A stretch of 64,000 nucleotides of DNA from Ochrobactrum chromiisoli (GTDB lineage: Bacteria; Pseudomonadota; Alphaproteobacteria; Rhizobiales; Rhizobiaceae). Location: contig NZ_JAPHAV010000001.1 in the NCBI RefSeq assembly GCF_026241335.1, forward strand, positions 62,001 through 126,000, read 5' to 3'. The position numbers and the translations under genes are program-made. The notes beneath the pieces were generated by a model that was not told the DNA's origin, did not search any database, and worked only from the letters and a program-made list of their open reading frames with translations. Positions 55,387 through 64,000 of this stretch are shown in pieces. Position 1 is the first letter of the stretch. Each line of letters opens with the position of its first letter.

Positions 55387-56876
55387 AGGAGCCTCTCCCG
55401 GTTCAGGTAATCAGCAACGCGCAGAGCCTGCGCGGCAATGGTCAGCGCAGGATTGACCGCCGCCGAAGTCGGCAGAAATGACGCATCGACCACGTAGAGA
55501 TTGGGATGGTCATAAGCACGGCAATAAGGATCAAGCGGCGCAGTTGCGGAATCATTGCCAATCCGCACCGTGCCGCATTGATGCGATGGTGTTCGCCTGT
55601 CGAACGCCCGCGACAGCACGATTGGAAACCCTGCCTGCTTGAGCGCAGATTTGAGCTTATCAACCAGCATCAGATGCGCCTTCCAGTTGGAACGCACCCA
55701 ATGCAGAACGATGCGATCACCATCCACGCTCAAGCGACTTTCCGGCGATGGCAGATCTTCGCTCATCGCGTAAAAATCAATCGTATGCCCGGCAATGCGG
55801 TTTAAAAGCCATTCCGGCACCTGGCGCATGTTGGATTTCAGGATCGCGCCCGACACCCGCCCCAGCAACTGCACATTGCCAAGCGGCGGCCCACCCGCCC
55901 CATCGCTTAGATAGTAATCGTTGAAGCCAAAGGTCTTCTGATAAACGCTGTCATTGCGATAATGCGGATCAAACCCAATCACCGCACTGGCATTGTGGTT
56001 CATGAAATTGCGACCGACCTGATCGGAACGGTTCGCCAGTCCCGAACGCAGCAAAAGCGCTGCCGACTGCACGGCTCCCGCTGAGAGAATGACCAGCTTT
56101 GGATGCAGGACCAGCGCCTCGCCATTCTTCACATAATGAACTTCTGTAATGGTTTTACCATCGGGCCCGGTTTCAAGCTTTATTACCCGCGCGGATGTTT
56201 CAAGCCGGACATTCGGATGTTTAAGCGCTAGTGCTAACGGACAAGTTTCCGCATCCATTTTGCCGTCATTGCTGTTGGGATGCGCATCCCACGGCGTTTT
56301 GGCCTTCGCCAGCCAGCGATCAATATCAACGCCCAATGGCAAGGAAGCCGGATGCAGCCCTGCTTTCTTCAGCCGTGCGCGCAGATCGGCAATCGGACGT
56401 TCATCCCGGATTGCCGGATAGGAATAGGGCTTTGAATGATAGGGTTCAGTGGGGTCATCACCCAATTCACCGCGCACCTGAAAAAGCTCTTCCGCCTTGC
56501 AATACCAGGGCTCAAGCGCGTCGTATGAAAATGGCCATGCGGGAGACACGCCTTCCAGATGCACCAGCTCCTCAAAGTCCTCGCGCCGATAGCGCACCAG
56601 CACTGCGCCATAGAATTTGGAATTGCCGCCGACATTGTAATAATTACCGGGATTAAACGGCGTACCATCCGTCTCATACCAGAACTCTTTCGGGCGAAAG
56701 AAACCACGCTGGAAAATAGCGCGCGGGTCGCGGTTTTCCGGCCTGTCCGGCAAATGCTCCCCTGCCTCAAGAATAAGGATGTCAGCACCTGATGCGCTCA
56801 GACCGGCGGCTATGCTAGCACCGCCGATACCCGATCCGATGATGACAATATCCGGCTGTCCTCCCAAAGCCGTCAC
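55383..56876 (-). CDS. GMC family FAD-dependent oxidoreductase (sugar/polyol dehydrogenase-like)
   Basis: About 497 residues. IVIIGSGIGGASIAAGLSA and LILEAGEHL bind FAD near the N-terminus; NYYNVGGNSKFYGAVLVRYR is the substrate-loop region; GTVRIGNDSATAPLD and SHQCGTVR hold the C-terminal His, and the end AAVNPALTIAAQALRVADYL is GMC_oxred_C. It belongs to a different GMC branch from the gene at 52964. No ATG fits the start: a GTG at 56876, two bases after the upstream stop, or a TTG at 56867 with AGGAG 8 bases before it, are the candidates. The open frame upstream to 57110 is the aldehyde dehydrogenase gene in another frame. Confidence 0.85.
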   Translation of the reverse strand: MTALGGQPDIVIIGSGIGGASIAAGLSASGADILILEAGEHLPDRPENRDPRAIFQRGFFRPKEFWYETDGTPFNPGNYYNVGGNSKFYGAVLVRYRREDFEELVHLEGVSPAWPFSYDALEPWYCKAEELFQVRGELGDDPTEPYHSKPYSYPAIRDERPIADLRARLKKAGLHPASLPLGVDIDRWLAKAKTPWDAHPNSNDGKMDAETCPLALALKHPNVRLETSARVIKLETGPDGKTITEVHYVKNGEALVLHPKLVILSAGAVQSAALLLRSGLANRSDQVGRNFMNHNASAVIGFDPHYRNDSVYQKTFGFNDYYLSDGAGGPPLGNVQLLGRVSGAILKSNMRQVPEWLLNRIAGHTIDFYAMSEDLPSPESRLSVDGDRIVLHWVRSNWKAHLMLVDKLKSALKQAGFPIVLSRAFDRRTPSHQCGTVRIGNDSATAPLDPYCRAYDHPNLYVVDASFLPTSAAVNPALTIAAQALRVADYLNRERLL

Positions 56877-56878
56877 TC

Positions 56879-58393
56879 CTATTTTCCTTGCGGCATCCAC
56901 CAGCCCGTCCGCGCACCGATATGCATGTTGAGCGTCTTGGTTTCGGTATAGTCCTCCACCGCATGACGGCCCAGTTCGCGGCCGAGACCCGACTGGCGAT
57001 AACCGCCAAAAGGCAATTCCGGCGTGCCATCCATGAAAGTGTTCATCCAGACCGTACCAGCCCGCACCTTGCGGCCAATGTTCATGCAGGTGTCGAAATC
57101 GCGGCTCCACACGCCAGCCGACAAGCCATAATCAACCGCATTGGCAATCGAAATTGCCTCATCCACCGTATCAAAAGACAGCACCGACAGAACCGGCCCG
57201 AATACTTCTTCACGCGCAACGGCCATGTCGGCTTTCACACCCGCAATGATGGTCGGTCCCATATATTGGCCAAGGCCGAGATCCAGCACATCCCCGCCAT
57301 GGGCAATGGCAGCACCCGCCTTTTTAGCCTGTTCGACATAGGCGCCAACCTTGCTCAGATGCTGTGGCGTGATAATCGCGCCCACCTGCGTGTTGACATC
57401 CAACGGATCACCGACGATAACTTTCTTCGACAGATCAGCGACCCGACCGACAATCTCATCGACAATTGAGCGATGCACGATCAGTCGCGAACCGGCATTG
57501 CAACACTCGCCCGCATTGAACCATGCGCCGAACACGGCCGCATCGATAAAGGCATCCATATCCGCATCCGGGAACAGGATTTGCGGATTCTTACCACCAA
57601 GCTCCAGCGATACTTTCTTGAGCGTCTGCGCCGCATTGGCCATGGTCAGCTTTCCAACACCTGTGGAGCCTGTGAACGACACCATATCCACTTCCGGATG
57701 CGTGCTCATATGCTGGCCGACATCAGCGCCCGTTCCGGTGATGATGTTGACGACACCGTCAGGGACGCCTGCTTCGGCCAGAATTTCGCCGAGTAACAAT
57801 GTTGATCCGGAAGTCAGCTCCGAAGGTTTTACGACTGCCGTGCAGCCCGCGGCCAATGCAAATGGCAGCTTCTGGCCCACGATCAGGAACGGGAAATTCC
57901 ACGGCGTAATGATCGACACAACACCAATCGCCTCGCGCAGCACGACACCCAACGTGCCATCACCCAAATTGTTGTAGCTTTCACCGTGCAGATCGCGCGC
58001 AAGCGCTGCCGCATAGCGCCAGATGTCAACGGAGCCGGCAATTTCGCCGCGCACCTGAGAGATGGGTTTGCCCGCTTCAATCGCATCGAGATAGGCGAGT
58101 TCTTCCGCCCGTGTTTCAATCAGATCAGCGGCTTTCAGCAAGATCAGCGAACGCTGCGATGCCGTTTTTGACGACCAGCGCCCGTCATCGAAAGCCTTAC
58201 GCGCGCTCGTAACCGCGCGTTCCACATCTGCCTTGTTGCCAGCCGGATAGCGGCTCACCGTGACGCCATGGCCGGGCGCTACACGTTCAAGTGTCTCGCC
58301 GCTTTGACTGCCAACCCATTTGCCATCGATCAGCATCGAGAATTCGCGAACTTCAAGCCCGTTCAGCGGCTGTGGTTTAACGACTACGCTCAT
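56879..58393 (-). CDS. NAD(P)-dependent aldehyde dehydrogenase
   Basis: 504-residue ALDH-superfamily enzyme oxidising an aldehyde to its acid. TPWNFPFLIVGQKLPFALAA (about 163-182), cofactor motif FTGSTGVGK (240-248), catalytic Glu264 in LELGGKNP and nucleophile Cys298 in NAGECCNAG. The close is typical of betaine-/aldehyde-type ALDHs (ELPFGGYRQSGLGRELG). The ATG at 58393 overlaps the enoyl-CoA hydratase stop by one base (TGATG) and has AAGGA 8 bases before it. Placed between the hydratase and a GMC oxidoreductase in the catabolic operon. Confidence 0.93.
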   Translation of the reverse strand: MSVVVKPQPLNGLEVREFSMLIDGKWVGSQSGETLERVAPGHGVTVSRYPAGNKADVERAVTSARKAFDDGRWSSKTASQRSLILLKAADLIETRAEELAYLDAIEAGKPISQVRGEIAGSVDIWRYAAALARDLHGESYNNLGDGTLGVVLREAIGVVSIITPWNFPFLIVGQKLPFALAAGCTAVVKPSELTSGSTLLLGEILAEAGVPDGVVNIITGTGADVGQHMSTHPEVDMVSFTGSTGVGKLTMANAAQTLKKVSLELGGKNPQILFPDADMDAFIDAAVFGAWFNAGECCNAGSRLIVHRSIVDEIVGRVADLSKKVIVGDPLDVNTQVGAIITPQHLSKVGAYVEQAKKAGAAIAHGGDVLDLGLGQYMGPTIIAGVKADMAVAREEVFGPVLSVLSFDTVDEAISIANAVDYGLSAGVWSRDFDTCMNIGRKVRAGTVWMNTFMDGTPELPFGGYRQSGLGRELGRHAVEDYTETKTLNMHIGARTGWWMPQGK

Positions 58394-59169
58394 CACCATT
58401 TTCCTTCAAAATTCGCTTCGCGCTTTTCGGTAAACGAGCGCACGCCTTCTTTCAGATCGTCGGTCTTGGCGACAAGAATGGACCCCAGCGCCTCGACTGC
58501 CGTGCCATTATCCTCACCATTGGCGACCGACAGCATCAGTTTGGAAATTTCCAGCGCAGCCGGTCCGCGTTTTGCCACCCGCGTCGCATAGTCTTGCGCG
58601 GCTTTTAACGCCTCGCCCGTCTCCACCACAGCATCGACCAACCCGTGCGACAGCGCTTCCTCGGCCGTGAACATTTCGCCCCCCAGCACCATACGGCGCA
58701 CAATCTGCGCACCAAAGCGGCGCACGAGGCGCTGCGTGCCCGACCAGCCGGGGATCATGCCGAGCGATGTTTCCGGCAGGCCGATTTTTGCCTGACGCTC
58801 AGCAATGCGGATATCGGCAGCACCCGCCAGTTCCAGACCGCCACCCAAAGCATGACCATTCATCGCTGCAATCAGCGGCACACGCAAAGTCGCAAGCCGC
58901 TCGAACACACGATGCCCATAGCGCACCCATGCATGACCGAATTCTTGCGGTTCCATGCCGCCCCAAGCTTTGATGTCGCCGCCTGCCGAAAAGGCCTTGC
59001 CTTCGCCAGTCAGGATCGCAACCCGCACGGAGCCATCGGCTTCCACCTGATCACAGGCCGCAGACAATTCCTGCAAAAGCTCAATATCAAACGCATTAAG
59101 CTTTTCGGGCCGCTTGATAAGCATGACTGCGATGTGGTTCTCGATTTTAATCTCAATCCGTTGAGCCAT
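58393..59169 (-). CDS. Enoyl-CoA hydratase/isomerase family protein
   Basis: 258-residue crotonase. Oxyanion-hole segments FSAGGDIKAWGG (60-71) and NGHALGGGLELAGAADI; both catalytic acids of classical enoyl-CoA hydratases are present, Glu113 (GLELAGAAD) and Glu133 (GLPETSLGMIPG), so a true hydration (or the reverse) is plausible. Starts directly after the CoA-transferase stop and overlaps the ALDH start by one base. Confidence 0.92.
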   Translation of the reverse strand: MAQRIEIKIENHIAVMLIKRPEKLNAFDIELLQELSAACDQVEADGSVRVAILTGEGKAFSAGGDIKAWGGMEPQEFGHAWVRYGHRVFERLATLRVPLIAAMNGHALGGGLELAGAADIRIAERQAKIGLPETSLGMIPGWSGTQRLVRRFGAQIVRRMVLGGEMFTAEEALSHGLVDAVVETGEALKAAQDYATRVAKRGPAALEISKLMLSVANGEDNGTAVEALGSILVAKTDDLKEGVRSFTEKREANFEGKW

Positions 59170-60771
59170 TTAAGCCTCCAGCTTTCGTGCAGGCTTTTGC
59201 GGCAATTCAAGCCCTATCGGCTCGTCACGAAACAGTGCCTCATCCATGCGTTTAAGCTGATCCGAAACAATCAGCGGAAACTCAGCCTGATCGAGAATAT
59301 GCGTCTGCAAATCCACACCCGGCGCGATCTCGGTGAGCACAATGCCTTCTGGCGTGAGCTTTAAAACCGCGCGCTCGGTGACATAGGTAATGTCCTGCCC
59401 CTGCTCGACACTGCGCGCACCGGAGAAAGTAACATGCTCAACCTCATTAACGAACTTTTTGAGCTTCCCTTCCTTCTCGATCACCAGCTTACCGTCAGCG
59501 ACCGACAATTTCGCCCCTGCATTGAACATGCCGGAGAAGACGATCTTCCTGGCCCTTGCAGTAATATCAACAAAACCGCCAGCACCAGCCGTCACATGCG
59601 GACGGAATGACAGCTTCGACACATTGACCGAGCCATCGCGTCCGATCTCAAGGAAGGACAGAAGTGAGGCATCAAACCCCGCGCCCTGAAAATAGGTGAA
59701 CTGATAAGGTGACGGCATATAAGCATCCGCATTGGACGCACAGCCAAAAGCAAAGTCGAGAAGCGGCACGCCGCCAACTGCACCCTGCTCAATCACCCAG
59801 GTAACGGCACCATGCAGCCCTTCTTCCAACAGAATGCGCGGTACATTGGCGGAAATGCCGAAGCCGAGATTGACCGCACTTCCGGCCTGTAACTCCTGTG
59901 CGACACGCCGCGCAATCGCCTTCTGAATATTGAACTCGGCCAAGCGGAACGTATCGAGCGGACGGAAAATTTCGCCTGAAATTGCCGGATCATAAAGTGT
60001 CTGTGTTGTCTGCTTCTGATCGGGATCAACCACGATATAATCAACCAGAATGCCCGGCACGCGCACATCATGCGGTTTCAGCGTGCCCTCCTTGGCGATA
60101 CGCTTCACCTGCGCAATGACGATGCCGCCATTGTTACGCGCAGCCAGCGCCTGATCCAGCCCACCAAGATATGCGCCCTCATGTTCATAGGTGAGATTGC
60201 CGCGTTCATCCGCAGTGGTGGCGCGGAGGATCGTCACATGCGGCACGATATTGGGAAAATACAGCCAGTCTTCGCCTTCAAAACTGACCTGCTTGACCAC
60301 CGGCTCTTCACGCGCCTTGTCGTTCATTGCTGATCCCTGACGTTTGGGATCAACGAAAGTATCAAGCCCCACTTTGGTCAGTACACCAGGGCGCTTGGCA
60401 GCTGCCTCACGATGCATGTCGAACAGAATGCCCGACGGAATATTATAGGCGGGAATCTCGTTATTGGTGATCATCTGCCAGATCAGCGGCGGTTCGGCGC
60501 TGGACGGTCCTGAGGGATAAGAACCGCCGATGATCTTTTTCAAAAGCCCCTTTTTGGCGATGTAATCAACGCCCTTGATGCCGCTCATATCGCCCGCAGC
60601 GATCGGGTGCAGTGTGGTGATATTTTGCGGGTGGCCGGTTTCATCAAACCGCTCGCCAATCGCTTTCAGCATCATATCGGGACAGCCGAGGCCACTGGAT
60701 GAAGAAACAGAAACGACAGCACTGTCGGGAATAAGCGATGCTGCTTCCGCAAATGAAATATGTTTGCTCAT
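59170..60771 (-). CDS. Fused-subunit acyl-CoA:carboxylate CoA-transferase (family I)
   Basis: 533 residues with alpha and beta CoA-transferase domains in one chain (about 1-260 and 280-500), as in propionate/acetate CoA-transferases of the YdiF/Pct type. The catalytic Glu328 lies in VIEQGAVGGVPL. It would activate the acid made by the aldehyde dehydrogenase by moving CoA from acetyl- or succinyl-CoA. The ATG at 60771 is preferred to a TTG at 60780 that overlaps the preceding stop. Five bases after the Gfo/Idh/MocA gene and contiguous with the hydratase gene. Confidence 0.9.
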   Translation of the reverse strand: MSKHISFAEAASLIPDSAVVSVSSSSGLGCPDMMLKAIGERFDETGHPQNITTLHPIAAGDMSGIKGVDYIAKKGLLKKIIGGSYPSGPSSAEPPLIWQMITNNEIPAYNIPSGILFDMHREAAAKRPGVLTKVGLDTFVDPKRQGSAMNDKAREEPVVKQVSFEGEDWLYFPNIVPHVTILRATTADERGNLTYEHEGAYLGGLDQALAARNNGGIVIAQVKRIAKEGTLKPHDVRVPGILVDYIVVDPDQKQTTQTLYDPAISGEIFRPLDTFRLAEFNIQKAIARRVAQELQAGSAVNLGFGISANVPRILLEEGLHGAVTWVIEQGAVGGVPLLDFAFGCASNADAYMPSPYQFTYFQGAGFDASLLSFLEIGRDGSVNVSKLSFRPHVTAGAGGFVDITARARKIVFSGMFNAGAKLSVADGKLVIEKEGKLKKFVNEVEHVTFSGARSVEQGQDITYVTERAVLKLTPEGIVLTEIAPGVDLQTHILDQAEFPLIVSDQLKRMDEALFRDEPIGLELPQKPARKLEA

Positions 60772-60776
60772 AATTT

Positions 60777-62812
<2,036 letters not shown>

Positions 62813-62832
62813 GCCAAACTCCTGTTCCCATC

Positions 62833-62861
62833 ATTTAATTGGAACGTTCCAAATTTGTCAA
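62833..62861 (-). promoter_or_regulatory. Promoter and LacI-type operator of the catabolic operon
   Basis: On the minus strand TTGACA (62856-62861) and TTAAAT (62833-62838) are spaced by 17 bases. The spacer contains the perfect 14-base palindrome TTGGAACGTTCCAA (62839-62852), with the central CG of LacI/GalR operators. Binding would block RNA polymerase and give autoregulation. Confidence 0.8.
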
Positions 62862-63026
62862 CGATTTTAAACCACACCTGATTGAGCGCGAAACAAAGCT
62901 GAAAATGCTGCGGAAAAATCAAAAAATGCGATCAATTTTCGACTTTCCCGTAAAATAGATGCCCATTTTTCGCATTTCACAAATTATCCGCCATTAAGAC
63001 ATAATCGCGCCTTATTTAATCCCGTC

Positions 63027-63055
63027 TTGATATTTGGAACGATCTAAATTATTCA
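63027..63055 (+). promoter_or_regulatory. Promoter and second LacI-type operator, for the DUF993 gene
   Basis: TTGATA (63027-63032) and TATTCA (63050-63055) with a 17-base spacer containing TTTGGAACGATCTAAA (63033-63048), a degenerate version of the operator at 62839. The two sites are about 195 bases apart centre to centre, compatible with looping. The rest of the 269-base gap shows no gene. Confidence 0.72.
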
Positions 63056-63081
63056 TGTCGTCGTGGAGTTGGAGGATTGAC

Positions 63082-64000
63082 ATGAGTGCATTATCGGAAA
63101 ACGTGCTATCCCTACCCTTTGCAGACGGAAGCGTAAAAGCCTATCACTTGCGTGGCACCCCGACACCGCGCCCCGCCTCTCCTCCGAAATTCAATCGCAT
63201 CGCTTATGCGGCAGCACATGTGGTTTCAGACCCGCTCAGAGACAGCACGCCATGGAATGCTCCGGCGATTGACTGGGATGCGACCATGGCTTTCCGCCAT
63301 CACCTCTGGAGCCTTGGCTTTCAGATCGCGGAAGCAATGGACACATCACAGCGCGGCATGGGCCTCAACTGGGCTGGTGCACAGGAACTCATCCGCCGCT
63401 CGCTCACAGAAAGCAAAACCGTGAGTGGCGCCGATCTGGCATCCGGCGCAGGCACCGATCATCTTGATCCGGCGGAGGCAAAAAGCCTTGATGATGTGAT
63501 TAAAGCCTATGAAACACAGGCTGAATTCATCGAAAAACATGGCGGTCGTTTCATTCTCATGGCCAGCCGCGCGCTCGCCCACATTGCCCGTTCACCCAAC
63601 GATTACATCAGGGTTTACAACCACATCCTCACAAACGCGCGCGAAAAAGTGGTCCTGCACTGGCTGGGCGATATGTTCGACCCACAGCTTAAAGGTTATT
63701 GGGGTTCGGACAGGTTTGAAGACGCACTTGATACAGTCATCGGCATTATAGAAACCAATAGCGACAAAGTAGAAGGCATCAAAATTTCACTGCTCGAAGA
63801 ACGCTATGAGATCGCGCTGCGCAACCGCCTGCCGGATGGCGTTCTGTGTTTTACGGGCGATGATTTCAATTACGCACCATTGATCGAAGGTGATGGCAAC
63901 AAGCACAGCCATGCGCTGCTTGGGATTTTTGATGCGGTTGCACCACAGGCTTCAAGCGCCCTTACCGCCCTTGCCAAGGGTAACAATGCAGGCTTCCGCG
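63082..64000 (+). CDS. DUF993 family protein, aldolase/dihydrodipicolinate synthase-like (cut by window edge)
   Basis: The first 306 residues are in the window; the gene continues to the right. The sequence matches my recollection of the DUF993 family, uncharacterised proteins related to class I TIM-barrel lyases. GRFILMASRALAHIARSPND and VEGIKISLLEERYE are notable: Lys234 in GIK sits where the Schiff-base lysine of DapA/NanA enzymes (GIKE/GIKD) lies. The usual catalytic Tyr position appears replaced (VVLHWLGDMF). GGAGG lies about 7 bases before the ATG. Divergent from the LacI operon and under a matching operator, so it likely supplies a carbon-carbon cleavage step. Confidence 0.75.
   Translation, partial: MSALSENVLSLPFADGSVKAYHLRGTPTPRPASPPKFNRIAYAAAHVVSDPLRDSTPWNAPAIDWDATMAFRHHLWSLGFQIAEAMDTSQRGMGLNWAGAQELIRRSLTESKTVSGADLASGAGTDHLDPAEAKSLDDVIKAYETQAEFIEKHGGRFILMASRALAHIARSPNDYIRVYNHILTNAREKVVLHWLGDMFDPQLKGYWGSDRFEDALDTVIGIIETNSDKVEGIKISLLEERYEIALRNRLPDGVLCFTGDDFNYAPLIEGDGNKHSHALLGIFDAVAPQASSALTALAKGNNAGFR

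Noticed and set aside
56877-57110. An N-terminal extension of 78 residues for the GMC gene at 55383
   Set aside because: It lies entirely inside the aldehyde dehydrogenase gene in another frame and precedes the FAD-binding start of the family.

Overview
The window (about 64 kb, moderately GC-rich) looks like the chromosome of an alphaproteobacterium of the Brucella/Ochrobactrum group (Rhizobiales). The evidence is an Omp19-type lipoprotein very close to, but not identical with, the Brucella protein as I remember it, the sdh - leuC - rplS - trmD/rimM - lpd - sucBADC - mdh gene order, aerobic cobaltochelatase genes cobS/cobT, and a family of palindromic intergenic repeats of the kind found in rhizobia and brucellae. 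I cannot fix the species from sequence alone.

Layout. 1-22 kb is core metabolism, almost all on the minus strand: sdhA(partial)DC, a GNAT acetyltransferase, a diguanylate cyclase, leuC, rplS, the coupled rimM-trmD-DUF4260 genes, then (reading down the minus strand from 20.1 kb) mdh, sucC, sucD, sucA, sucB, a MAPEG protein, a LysE exporter, a secreted protein and lpd. xerC lies on the plus strand between rimM and lpd. Hairpins between mdh/sucC and sucD/sucA suggest graded read-through. zapE and omp19 follow. 22.6-28.3 kb is a plus-strand run dapF-mtaB-ftsY-yciB, then gloB and a secreted protein.

28.3-35.6 kb holds a zinc/cadmium-type P-ATPase divergent from its MerR regulator with a textbook 19-bp-spacer operator, a DMT exporter, a DUF3108 protein, rpmB, a YhhQ-type queuosine-precursor transporter and an SDR. 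35.6-50 kb holds cobT, cobS, a J-domain protein, bolA, a ClbS-like protein, aroB, aroK, xerD, accA, an L,D-transpeptidase lipoprotein, tusA, a His-rich CobW GTPase, a D,D-carboxypeptidase and an M20 amidohydrolase.

A tRNA-Arg(CCT) at 50.2 kb is followed by an AT-rich orphan HsdR-N-type nuclease gene, probably acquired. From 51.6 kb to the right edge lies an accessory catabolic locus: a tightly coupled minus-strand operon (LacI regulator, Gfo/Idh/MocA dehydrogenase, CoA-transferase, enoyl-CoA hydratase, aldehyde dehydrogenase, GMC oxidoreductase, SDR, second GMC oxidoreductase), with a further SDR and a GFA-type zinc protein beyond it and a divergent DUF993 aldolase-like gene running off the window. 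Both divergent promoters carry a LacI-type operator exactly in the 17-bp spacer. The enzyme set reads as alcohol to aldehyde to acid to acyl-CoA to hydrated acyl-CoA, with a lyase-like step. I do not recognise it as a described pathway, and it is the best candidate here for an uncharacterised system.
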